Below are positions 1 to 6,094 of a stretch of 19,686 nucleotides of DNA, in pieces. How positions within the stretch are numbered: position 1 is the first letter of the stretch; the number at the start of each line of letters is the position of its first letter. The notes below the pieces were generated by a model. It was not told the DNA's origin. It did not search any database and was given only the letters and a program-made list of their open reading frames with translations. A program made the position numbers and the translations under genes. The DNA comes from Phenylobacterium sp. CCH9-H3. GTDB lineage: Bacteria > Pseudomonadota > Alphaproteobacteria > Caulobacterales > Caulobacteraceae. Where the stretch lies: assembly GCF_001557235.1 (NCBI RefSeq), contig NZ_LSJI01000298.1, forward strand, positions 1 through 19,686, written 5' to 3'.

Positions 1-1010
1 CGTTCGCCCAGAAGGACCTGAAGATCAACGGCTGGGCCATGGAGAGCCGGATCTACGCCGAGGATCCGTATCGCGGCTTCCTGCCGTCGATCGGCCGGCT
101 GGTGCGGTATTCGCCGCCGGCCGAGGGCGACGTGGACGGCGGCTTCGTGCGCAACGACGCGGGCGTTCGCGAGGGCGACGAGATCTCGATGTTCTACGAT
201 CCGATGATCTCGAAGCTGTCGACGTGGGGGAAGACCCGGGAGGCGGCGATCGACGTCATGGGCCGGGCGCTGGAGGACTTCCACATCGAAGGCCTGGGCC
301 AGAACATCCCCTTCCTGGCCGCGGTGATGGACCAGCCGCGGTTCCGGTCGGGCAAGCTCTCGACCAACTACATCAAGGACGAGTTCCCCGACGGCTTCCA
401 GGGCCTGCCGCCGACCGACGCGCAGCGCGACCTGATGGGCGCGGTGGCCCTGGCCATGCACCGGGCGATGCTGGCCCGCGTCGCCCCGGACCAGGTGCGC
501 AGCGAGTGGATTGTGGTCGCCGGGCACAAGCAGCAGTCGATGAAGGTCGCCGCAGTCGACGGCGGCCTCACGATCGACGCGGACGGACGCAGGCTGCGAT
601 TGGAGGACATCCAGTGGCGGCCCGGGCAGCCGTCGTTCCGGGGCAATCTGGACGGCAGGGATTTCACCGTGGCGGTGAAGCCGGCGGCCGAGGGTTTCGT
701 GATCCGGCACCGCGCCACGACCCTGCATGTGCTGGTGCTGACGCCGCGCTCGGCCGAGCTGCACCAGAAGCTGCCGCCCAAGAAGGCCGCCGACACGTCC
801 AAGATGGTGCTGTCGCCGATGCCCGGCTTGGTGGTCTCCATCGACGTGGCCCAGGGCCAGGAGGTCAAGACCGGCGAGGTCGTGGCCGTGCTGGAGGCCA
901 TGAAGATGCAGAACATCCTGCGCGCCGAGCGGGATGGGACCATCAAGGCGGTCAATGTGAAGTCCGGCGACAGCGTCGCGGCCGACGAGGTTCTGGTAGA
1001 GTTCGCCTGA
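1..1010 (+). CDS. pccA: Propionyl-CoA carboxylase, biotin-containing alpha subunit (3' part)
   Basis: The reading frame is open from the left edge (first full codon at 3) to TGA at 1008-1010, so only the C-terminal part is present. The family carboxylates biotin with ATP and bicarbonate and, with the beta subunit, converts propionyl-CoA to methylmalonyl-CoA in the cytosol. The visible part begins in the biotin-carboxylase C-terminal domain (ESRIYAEDPYRGFLPS), continues through the linker that contacts the beta subunit, and ends in a biotinyl domain. The biotinylation motif is EAMKMQN; the lysine codon is at 903-905, 35 codons before the stop, as usual. The segment GVREGDEISMFYDPMISKL and the FRSGKLSTNYI region fit propionyl- rather than methylcrotonyl- or acetyl-CoA carboxylase. 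The beta subunit is not in the window. The family is secure; PCC over MCC is likely but judged by eye. Confidence 0.9.
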   Translation, partial: FAQKDLKINGWAMESRIYAEDPYRGFLPSIGRLVRYSPPAEGDVDGGFVRNDAGVREGDEISMFYDPMISKLSTWGKTREAAIDVMGRALEDFHIEGLGQNIPFLAAVMDQPRFRSGKLSTNYIKDEFPDGFQGLPPTDAQRDLMGAVALAMHRAMLARVAPDQVRSEWIVVAGHKQQSMKVAAVDGGLTIDADGRRLRLEDIQWRPGQPSFRGNLDGRDFTVAVKPAAEGFVIRHRATTLHVLVLTPRSAELHQKLPPKKAADTSKMVLSPMPGLVVSIDVAQGQEVKTGEVVAVLEAMKMQNILRAERDGTIKAVNVKSGDSVAADEVLVEFA

Positions 1011-1032
1011 GCGTCTTCGCTCGGGGGATTCG

Positions 1033-1428
1033 ATGGGCTTTGCGGAGCTCTTCTTTTCAAGCCAGGGCCGGGCCCCGCGCCTGCCGTCGCTGATCGCGGC
1101 GGCGGTGCTGCTGATCCTTGCCGCGTTCTACGAAGCGGCCGTCTCGCAGCCGGCGCTGCATTGGATGACGGGTGTGCTCGTCTATCCCGCGCTGTTCTAT
1201 GCGGGCGCCTGCGTGCTCTCGAAGCGGCTGCACGATCGCGGCCGGTCCGGGTGGTGGGCGGCGCTGATCCTGACGTCCGTCGTGGCCGTATGGCCGCATC
1301 CCTCGGGCTTCCTGGACTTCGCCTTCTTCCTCGTCCTGGTCTGGGCCTTCGTGGAATTGGCCCTGATGCCGGGCGAGCAGGGCGCCAACCGCTACGGCCT
1401 CAACCCGGTGATGCTGGCGCCGGTATAA
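1033..1428 (+). CDS. DUF805 family small membrane protein
   Basis: A 131-residue protein that starts with the typical DUF805 opening (LFFSSQGRAPRL) and carries the family signature SKRLHDRGRSGWW near residues 63-75 and a terminal NRYGLNP near 118-124. Three to four hydrophobic stretches (about 17-37, 45-60, 76-90 and 95-112) predict an inner-membrane protein. The function of the family is unknown. The ATG at 1033 has a GGGGGA ribosome-binding site just upstream. The gene lies 22 bases after the carboxylase stop in the same direction, so it may be co-transcribed, although a small hairpin (1009-1022) sits at the carboxylase stop. The gene ends before a palindromic repeat that separates it from convergent lipB. 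Confidence 0.85.
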   Translation: MGFAELFFSSQGRAPRLPSLIAAAVLLILAAFYEAAVSQPALHWMTGVLVYPALFYAGACVLSKRLHDRGRSGWWAALILTSVVAVWPHPSGFLDFAFFLVLVWAFVELALMPGEQGANRYGLNPVMLAPV

Positions 1429-1441
1429 GCGTCCCCCACCG

Positions 1442-1584
1442 ATGTCATCCCGGTTTCGCGCAGCGAAGACCGGGACCCCGATGTGTCGCATTTTGGAATG
1501 AGACGGGGAGCCGCCCCGCTTTGTCGATCGACGCCACATATCGGGGTCCCGGTCTTTGCCCTTCGGCCAAAACCGGGATGACAT
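1442..1584. repeat. Two-armed palindromic intergenic repeat (REP/RPE-like)
   Basis: The outer arms ATGTCATCCCGGTTT (1442-1456) and AAACCGGGATGACAT (1570-1584) are exact reverse complements. The inner arms AGACCGGGACCCCGAT (1467-1482) and ATCGGGGTCCCGGTCT (1540-1555) are also reverse complements. Each half can also fold by itself, because CCGG-type arms flank TTTCGCGCAGCGAA on the left and TTTGCCCTTCGGCCAAAA on the right. The whole lies between the convergent genes DUF805 and lipB and could serve as a two-way transcription barrier. Units of the type GTCATCCCGGTTTTCGC are, from memory, dispersed in Caulobacterales genomes. No other full copy occurs in this window. Confidence 0.8.
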
Positions 1585-1608
1585 GGAAGGAGAAGCCTGA
1601 CGCGCGGC

Positions 1609-2364
1609 TTATATCGGCGCTTCGGCCTCTTCCACCGCCCCGAACACCCGCCGGAAGCTGGCCTTAAGCGCTGCGTCCGCCTCGTCCACGGTCACCGGCA
1701 GGCCCAGGTCGACCAGGCTGGTGACGCCGTGCTCGCTGACGCCGCAGGGGACGATGCCGCCGAAGTGGGCGAGGTCCGGCTCGACGTTCAGCGAGATCCC
1801 ATGGAACGACACCCACTTGCGCAGCTTGACGCCGATGGCGGCGATCTTGTCCTCGCGGGGCGGGACGCCCGGCTGGCGGCGCTCGACCCACACGCCCACG
1901 CGGCCCTCGCGAACCTCGCCCTTCACGTTGAAGGCGTCCAGCGCCTCGATCACCCAGGCTTCCAGGGCGGCCACGAAGGCGCGGACGTCGCGGCGGCGCT
2001 TCGTCAGGTCGAGCATGACGTACGCCACCCTCTGACCGGGGCCATGATAGGTGAACTGCCCGCCGCGGCCGCTCTCGAAGACGGGGAATCGGCCGGGGTC
2101 GATCAGGTCCGTGGGCTTGGCCGAGACACCGGCGGTGTAGAGCGGCGGGTGTTCCAGCAGCCAGACCAGCTCGCCGGCCCGGCCTTCGGCGATGGCCGCG
2201 GCCCTGGATTCCATCGCGGCGACCGCCTCGGGATAGCCCACCGGCCCGCGCGAGACGGCCCAGCCGACAGGGGCGCCATCGGTGCGACCGAACAGCGCTT
2301 CGCCGGGCATATTTAACGTGCGGTCAAGCATGTCGGCCCAATGTGGGGTTCGGGCGTGCGTCAC
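1609..2364 (-). CDS. lipB: Octanoyl-[acyl carrier protein]:protein N-octanoyltransferase LipB
   Basis: A cytosolic enzyme that moves octanoate from acyl carrier protein to lipoyl domains of 2-oxoacid dehydrogenases and the glycine cleavage H protein, the first step of lipoate synthesis. Counting from the ATG at 2364 (251 residues), the family motifs are EHPPLYTAG (71-79), [14 protein letters not shown] (98-111), DKIAAIG with the presumed catalytic Lys173, SFHGISLNV (186-194) and [14 protein letters not shown] with the catalytic Cys207. The Lys-Cys spacing of 34 matches E. coli LipB (135/169). The start is not certain: in-frame ATG codons also occur at 2331 and 2310, and the first start would overlap the longest version of the divergent FliN-like gene. 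The stop TAA faces the palindromic repeat. Confidence 0.95.
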   Translation of the reverse strand: MTHARTPHWADMLDRTLNMPGEALFGRTDGAPVGWAVSRGPVGYPEAVAAMESRAAAIAEGRAGELVWLLEHPPLYTAGVSAKPTDLIDPGRFPVFESGRGGQFTYHGPGQRVAYVMLDLTKRRRDVRAFVAALEAWVIEALDAFNVKGEVREGRVGVWVERRQPGVPPREDKIAAIGVKLRKWVSFHGISLNVEPDLAHFGGIVPCGVSEHGVTSLVDLGLPVTVDEADAALKASFRRVFGAVEEAEAPI

Positions 2365-2400
2365 GCAAAGCCCGTGAGTTCAGTTTCGGGGTCTTCCTTC

Positions 2401-2652
2401 GTGAGCCAGGTCAAGGCGGTCAATGTCGAAATCCAGGTGGTGCTCGGTCGCGCCACCCTGCCCATGGCGCAGCTGCTGCGCATGGGCCGCGGCGCGGTGA
2501 TTCCGCTGGATACGACCGTGAACGAAGAGGTCTGGATTCTCGCCAACAACCACCCGGTGGCCCGCGGCGAAATCCAGATCAACGACGAGCGGATCGCCAT
2601 TACGGTGACGCGCGAAGCCAACGTCTACGACTACATGGCGGGCAACGCCTGA
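2401..2652 (+). CDS. FliN/FliM C-terminal (SpoA) domain protein
   Basis: A short protein of 83 residues if begun at GTG 2401 (VSQVKAVNVEIQVVLGRATL...). It consists of one SpoA domain, the fold found in the flagellar switch proteins FliN and FliM. The hallmarks are VEIQVVLGRATLPMAQLL, GRGAVIPLD, a conserved NHPVARGEI and the closing ERIAITVTR. In the switch such domains build the C-ring that binds CheY-P and sets rotation direction. No flagellar genes surround it, so it is an orphan copy and may be a paralogue of the FliN in the main flagellar cluster. In-frame starts also exist at GTG 2374 and ATG 2341; the latter would overlap the first lipB start by 24 bases. Homology begins near residue 4 of the chosen start, which favours 2401, but no strong ribosome-binding site decides it. 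Confidence 0.8.
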   Translation: MSQVKAVNVEIQVVLGRATLPMAQLLRMGRGAVIPLDTTVNEEVWILANNHPVARGEIQINDERIAITVTREANVYDYMAGNA

Positions 2653-2671
2653 GCCTTATATTTTAACGCAC

Positions 2672-2700
2672 TTCACAAGGCGGGCGGGGTTTGCTACCTG
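2672..2700 (+). promoter_or_regulatory. Putative promoter of tRNA-Leu
   Basis: A -35-like TTCACA (2672-2677) lies 17 bases before TACCTG (2695-2700), which is followed by CCGCGCC. The string TTTGCTACCTGCCGCG resembles the -10 region with GC-rich discriminator common at alphaproteobacterial stable-RNA promoters. It stands just upstream of the tRNA at 2717. Assigned from pattern and position only. Confidence 0.45.
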
Positions 2701-2716
2701 CCGCGCCTCACCACGA

Positions 2717-2801
2717 GCGGTCGTGGCGGAATTGGTAGACGCGCAGCGTTGAGGTCGCTGTGGGGCAACCCGTGGAAGTTCGAGTCTTCTCGACCGCACC
2801 A
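2717..2801 (+). tRNA. tRNA-Leu (anticodon GAG)
   Basis: The acceptor arms GCGGTCG (2717-2723) and CGACCGC (2791-2797) pair perfectly, followed by discriminator A (2798) and CCA (2799-2801). The D-loop region GCGGAATTGGTAGACGCGC is typical of tRNA-Leu. The anticodon stem CAGCG (2744-2748) pairs with CGCTG (2756-2760) around loop TTGAGGT, giving anticodon GAG at 2751-2753, which reads CTC and CTT. The long variable arm (TGTGGGGCAACCCGTG) marks a class II tRNA. The T arm has TTCGAGT in the loop. The last A of CCA falls at the left edge of the unit at 2801-3196, see findings. Confidence 0.97.
2788..2800 (+). repeat. 13-bp direct repeat, copy 1 (3' end of tRNA-Leu; att-like)
   Basis: TCTCGACCGCACC covers the end of the T stem, the 3' acceptor strand, the discriminator base and the CC of the tRNA. 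An identical copy is at 3184-3196. Duplication of a tRNA 3' end is the usual footprint of integration into a tRNA gene. Confidence 0.7.
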
Positions 2802-2889
2802 TCCTGCTTCGCCCTCCGGGCTTCGCAGGATTGAACGAGGTGGGTCGAGGCGAAGCAGGATGCCCTGCGAAGCCTTGGCGTAGCAGGGC
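2801..2889. repeat. Inverted-repeat segment at the left end of the tRNA-adjacent unit
   Basis: ATCCTGCTTCGCC (2801-2813) is an exact reverse complement of GGCGAAGCAGGAT (2849-2861), and the left arm begins at the final A of the tRNA. A second hairpin follows with arms GCCCTGC (2862-2868) and GCAGGGC (2883-2889) around a GAAGCCTTGGCGTA core. Part of this second element, AGCCTTGGCGTAGC (2871-2884), recurs at 12749-12762. The segment may act as terminator for the tRNA and as the end of a small mobile unit. Confidence 0.65.
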
Positions 2890-2909
2890 CGGTCGCCGGA
2901 GGGGCTCTC

Positions 2910-3157
2910 CTGCACTACGTCTACCTCCTCGTGAGTCTCGCGAACCCTGCCAAGCGCTACATTGGGGTCACGTCGGACCTTCGGGCGCGGGTCCGCGAAC
3001 ACAACGGCGGCAAGTCCCCGCACGCGTCGAAGCACGGGCCCTGGAAACTGGCCACCTATGTCGTTTTGGGGAACGGGAACAGGCGGAGGCGTTCGAGACC
3101 TACTTGAAATCCGGCTCAGGCCATGCGTTCGCTCGCAAGCGGCTTTGGCCGACGTGA
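2910..3157 (+). pseudogene. GIY-YIG nuclease family gene, frameshifted
   Basis: Read from CTG 2910, the frame gives HYVYLLVSLANPAKRYIGVT, then SDLRARVREHN and GPWKLATYV: the beta strands, the catalytic Arg and the His of a short GIY-YIG domain. This frame stops at 3105-3107 after 65 residues. The missing C-terminal part (FGEREQAEAFETYLKSGSGH... with the metal-binding Glu) is intact in the next frame and ends at TGA 3155-3157. The break lies in a T4G4 run at 3064-3071; one additional base there restores a protein of about 82 residues of normal family length. No ATG exists at the expected start, but GGAGGGG (2898-2904) lies at ribosome-binding distance from CTG. Both halves are well preserved, so the mutation is recent, or is a sequencing error in the run. 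Small GIY-YIG proteins of this type are of unclear role; some are linked to mobile units. Confidence 0.75.
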
Positions 3158-3183
3158 GTGGCCCGGCTTGCTGGCGGCGATCC

Positions 3184-3196
3184 TCTCGACCGCACC
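3184..3196 (+). repeat. 13-bp direct repeat, copy 2 (att-like remnant of the tRNA end)
   Basis: TCTCGACCGCACC is identical to the tRNA-Leu 3' end at 2788-2800 and lies 396 bases downstream, after the GIY-YIG gene and before mgtE. No tRNA body precedes this copy, so it is a detached 3'-end fragment. It is followed by C rather than A, so the chromosomal site before insertion would have encoded CC but not the complete CCA. Confidence 0.7.
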
Positions 3197-3259
3197 CGTG
3201 AATCAGGGTCTCAACCAGGGAACGAGCAGAGCCGTCCAGATATAGCCGGGGAGGTCCGC

Positions 3260-4675
3260 ATGGTACGCGAAACGGACGACCTCACCGAGCTCGTGGACCT
3301 CGAGGAAGACCTCGAAGACCTAGCCCTCGACGACGACTACGCGCTGAACCCGGAATTCGTCTCGGACGTGGCGGACGCCCTGGACCGGGGCGACGCCGAG
3401 CGGCTGCGCGAACTGCTGAGCGCGCTGCATCCCGCGGACGTGGCCGACCTGATGGGCTTCCTGTCGGCCGACGCCCGGGAAGAGCTGATCCCGCACCTCG
3501 ATCCCGAGACCCTGGCCGAGATCCTCTCCGAGCTGGACAGCGAGATCCGGGAGGAGGTGCTGGAGCACGTCCCGTCGGCGACCCTCGCCAAGGCCATCGG
3601 CGAGATGGAGTCCGACGACGCCGCCGACGTGGTCGACGACCTGGAGGACGACAAGCGCGCCGAGGTGATGGCGGCCATGCCCGAGCTGGAGCGGGCGGCC
3701 ATCGAGAGCACGCTCTCCTACGAGGACGAGACCGCCGGCCGCCTGATGCAGCGCGAGGTGGTGGCCGCGCCGCAGTTCTGGACCGTCGGGCAGGCCATCG
3801 ACCACTTCCGCAAGGACAGCGACGAGCTGCCCGAGCTGTTCTTCGACATCTATGTCGTCGACCCGGCCTACAAGCCGGTGGGCGCGGTGCCGGTCAGCAT
3901 GCTGCTGCGTAGCGCCCGGGCGACGCCGCTGGCCCAGATCATGGAGCCGGTGACGGAAATCACCGTCGACCTCGACCAGGAAGAGGTCGCCTACATCTTC
4001 GACAAGTACCACCTGATCTCCGCCCCGGTAGTCGACACGGGCGGGCGGCTGGTGGGTCAGATCACCGTCGACGACATCGTGGGCGTCGTCCAGGAAGAGG
4101 GCGAGGAGGACATCCTGGCCCTGGCCGGTGTGTCGGACGCCGGCCGCGACGCGGGCGTCATCGGCATCGTCCGCTCGCGTCTGCCCTGGCTGCTGGTGAA
4201 CACGGTGACGGCCGCCCTGGCGGCCAGCGTAATCGGGGCGTTCGAGCAGGAGATCCAGAAGCTGGCGATCCTGGCCGCGTTGATGCCCATCGTCGCGTCG
4301 CTGGGCGGCAACGCCGGCACCCAGACCCTGGCCGTAGCCGTGCGCGCCCTGGCCAGCCGCGAGCTTTCCGCCTTCAACGCCGTGCGGACCGTCAGCCGTG
4401 AAATGGTGGTGGGACTGACCAATGGGCTGGTGCTGGCGATTCTCACCGGCGGCGTCGTCTTCGGCCTTTTCCAGGATCTGCGGCTCTCGATCGCCTTTGG
4501 CCTCGCGCTGATGATCAACCTGTTCGTCGCCTCGCTCGCCGGGGCCGTGATCCCGCTGGCGTTGGAGCGCATGGGCCGGGACCCTGCCGTTTCCTCATCT
4601 GTTTTCGTGACTTTCACGACGGACTTCACAGGTTTCTTCGCCTTCCTGGGCCTCGTCGCGCTAATCCTGTTGTAA
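3260..4675 (+). CDS. mgtE: Magnesium transporter MgtE
   Basis: A 471-residue inner-membrane Mg2+ channel, standard length for the family. An acidic N-terminal helical domain (about 30-150, with repeats such as LHPADVADLMGFL and LEDDKRAEVMAAM) is followed by a CBS pair (about 155-280, ETAGRLMQREVVA and YHLISAPVVDTGGRLVGQITVDDIV). These cytosolic domains sense Mg2+ and gate the pore. The membrane domain with five helices starts near 305 and contains ALMPIVASLGGNAGTQTLAVAVRALA-type sequence and the terminal GRDPAVSSSVFVTFTTDF motif that lines the pore. The start is ATG 3260, supported by GGGGAGG at 3248-3254; the frame is open further upstream to 3158 but that part has no family similarity and overlaps the tRNA-end repeat. 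It follows the tRNA-adjacent unit and precedes spmX. Confidence 0.96.
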   Translation: MVRETDDLTELVDLEEDLEDLALDDDYALNPEFVSDVADALDRGDAERLRELLSALHPADVADLMGFLSADAREELIPHLDPETLAEILSELDSEIREEVLEHVPSATLAKAIGEMESDDAADVVDDLEDDKRAEVMAAMPELERAAIESTLSYEDETAGRLMQREVVAAPQFWTVGQAIDHFRKDSDELPELFFDIYVVDPAYKPVGAVPVSMLLRSARATPLAQIMEPVTEITVDLDQEEVAYIFDKYHLISAPVVDTGGRLVGQITVDDIVGVVQEEGEEDILALAGVSDAGRDAGVIGIVRSRLPWLLVNTVTAALAASVIGAFEQEIQKLAILAALMPIVASLGGNAGTQTLAVAVRALASRELSAFNAVRTVSREMVVGLTNGLVLAILTGGVVFGLFQDLRLSIAFGLALMINLFVASLAGAVIPLALERMGRDPAVSSSVFVTFTTDFTGFFAFLGLVALILL

Positions 4676-4680
4676 CTGGC

Positions 4681-4713
4681 GTCAGGCTTGCGCCTGATCC
4701 GTTCAGGCGCCTG
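4681..4713 (+). terminator. Weak hairpins after mgtE
   Basis: TCAGGC (4682-4687) and GCCTGA (4692-4697) form a 6-bp stem with a TTGC loop, followed by the 10-bp palindrome CAGGCGCCTG (4704-4713). There is no T-run, so intrinsic termination would be poor. It could attenuate read-through from mgtE into spmX. Confidence 0.3.
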
Positions 4714-4745
4714 CCGCCTGTGCCGATTTGGGACGATTGGGAGCC

Positions 4746-6059
4746 ATGCTCTCGCGCCATCGCGTTTCCCGGGCGGCCATCGAACTGATCAAGCGGTTCG
4801 AAGGCTACCGCCGACACGCCGCCCAGCTGCCCGATGGCCGCTGGATGATCGGCTATGGCCACACGTTGACGGCCCGCGAAGGGGCTGAAGTCTCCGAGCC
4901 CGACGCCGAGGCGCTGCTGGTCTACGACCTGATCAGCGTCCAGCACACGGTCAACGAGAACGTCTACGCGCCGCTCAGCCAGAACCAGTACGACGCGATC
5001 TGCAGCTTCGCGTTCAACATCGGCCTCGACAACTTCCGCCGCAGCCAGGTGCTGAAGCGGCTCAACGCCGGGGCCGCAGTGCAGGCCGCCTGCGCCATGG
5101 AGCTGTGGCGCAAGGCCGACTTCGAGGGCGAGCGGATCGTCGTGGATGCGCTGGTGCGCCGCCGCGCCGCCGAGAAGGCGCTGTTCCTGACCCCGCCGGG
5201 CGACGACTTCGCCTCCGCCCCGTCGCCGATCATCCGGCCGGCCATAGACCTGGACGCGCTCGACCTCGTGCCGTTGCGCCGCCCGGTGGAGCTGGAGACC
5301 TCGTTCGACGACAATCGCGTCAGGGTCCGCCGCGAGGCGACGCTGGAGGAGGTCGGACCCGCCACGTCCGCACCCGAACCCGCCCGTCCGGCGGTCACCG
5401 CTGCGGCGGAGGCCGTCGCCGCCCGGCTCGAGACGATCTTCGCCCATCCGGGCGAGGAGCCTGAACCGCTCCCCGAGCCTGAGCCACAAATCATCCCCGA
5501 CCCCGAGCCCGTCGAACCGGTCGCGGCCCCGGAGGGTGAAGTCTCGCCTGAGCCTGAGCCTGAGCCCGAGCCGGACGCGATCCTCGAGCCCGGCCCCGAA
5601 GCCGAACCGCGCCCGCAGGCCGATTTCGCGCCGCCGATCACCCCGCACGTCGAGTCGGATGAGGTCGAGCCGGAGCTGGTCGTGGCGGAACCGCCGGTCC
5701 TCGAGCCCGAAGCGCAAGCGGACGACCTGGAGATCCCCAAGGCGCCCGCGGCCGCTTTCGACGAGCCCGAGCCGGCGGCTGAGCCGGAGGCCCAGCCGTA
5801 CGAGTTCATTCCCGCCCGTCCGCGGCCCGCGCCGAAGCCTAGGGAAGTTTCGGTCGTCTGGGACCTGCTGCTGGCGCTGTTCGGCCTGGCCTTCTTCGGA
5901 TTCGGCATCTTCTGGGGGCTGAGCGCCCGAGGGCCCGCGAGCGGTCTGATCACGCCGCTGATGGTGGCCTGGCCCGCGGGGCTGGCTGGGGTCGGCTTCG
6001 TCGTGGTTGCGGTGTTCCGGCTCCTGCAACGGCTGGGCCGCGAGGCCGAGCGCGACTAG
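4746..6059 (+). CDS. spmX: SpmX-like polarity factor: degenerate GH24 muramidase domain, Pro/Glu-rich linker, two membrane helices
   Basis: 437 residues from ATG 4746, close to Caulobacter crescentus SpmX. Residues 1-150 are a phage-type GH24 lysozyme domain (SRAAIELIKRFEGY, WMIGYGHT, NQYDAICSFAFNIGLDNFRRSQVL, RRRAAEKALF). Residues about 155-365 are acidic and proline-rich with PEPEPEP runs. Two hydrophobic helices follow (about 367-392 and 401-424). In Caulobacter SpmX localises to the new stalked pole, binds PopZ, and recruits and activates the kinase DivJ; in Asticcacaulis it positions stalks. The catalytic Glu19 is kept, but the positions of T4 lysozyme Asp20 and Thr26 are Leu28 and Met34, so muramidase activity is expected to be lost or weak. 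An in-frame ATG at 4728 would add six residues. Domain architecture rules out a prophage endolysin. Confidence 0.9.
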   Translation: MLSRHRVSRAAIELIKRFEGYRRHAAQLPDGRWMIGYGHTLTAREGAEVSEPDAEALLVYDLISVQHTVNENVYAPLSQNQYDAICSFAFNIGLDNFRRSQVLKRLNAGAAVQAACAMELWRKADFEGERIVVDALVRRRAAEKALFLTPPGDDFASAPSPIIRPAIDLDALDLVPLRRPVELETSFDDNRVRVRREATLEEVGPATSAPEPARPAVTAAAEAVAARLETIFAHPGEEPEPLPEPEPQIIPDPEPVEPVAAPEGEVSPEPEPEPEPDAILEPGPEAEPRPQADFAPPITPHVESDEVEPELVVAEPPVLEPEAQADDLEIPKAPAAAFDEPEPAAEPEAQPYEFIPARPRPAPKPREVSVVWDLLLALFGLAFFGFGIFWGLSARGPASGLITPLMVAWPAGLAGVGFVVVAVFRLLQRLGREAERD

Positions 6060-6094
6060 TTCGCGCGGCGCGGCGGCCATGCTAACAGCCGCGC

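Noticed and set aside
4746..5200. Phage endolysin as a sign of a prophage
   Set aside because: The lysozyme domain is fused to an acidic linker and two membrane helices as in SpmX, lacks two catalytic residues, and no other phage gene is nearby.
4626..6080. Long Arg-rich open frame on the minus strand opposite spmX
   Set aside because: It mirrors the Pro/Glu repeats of spmX and shows no recognisable domain.
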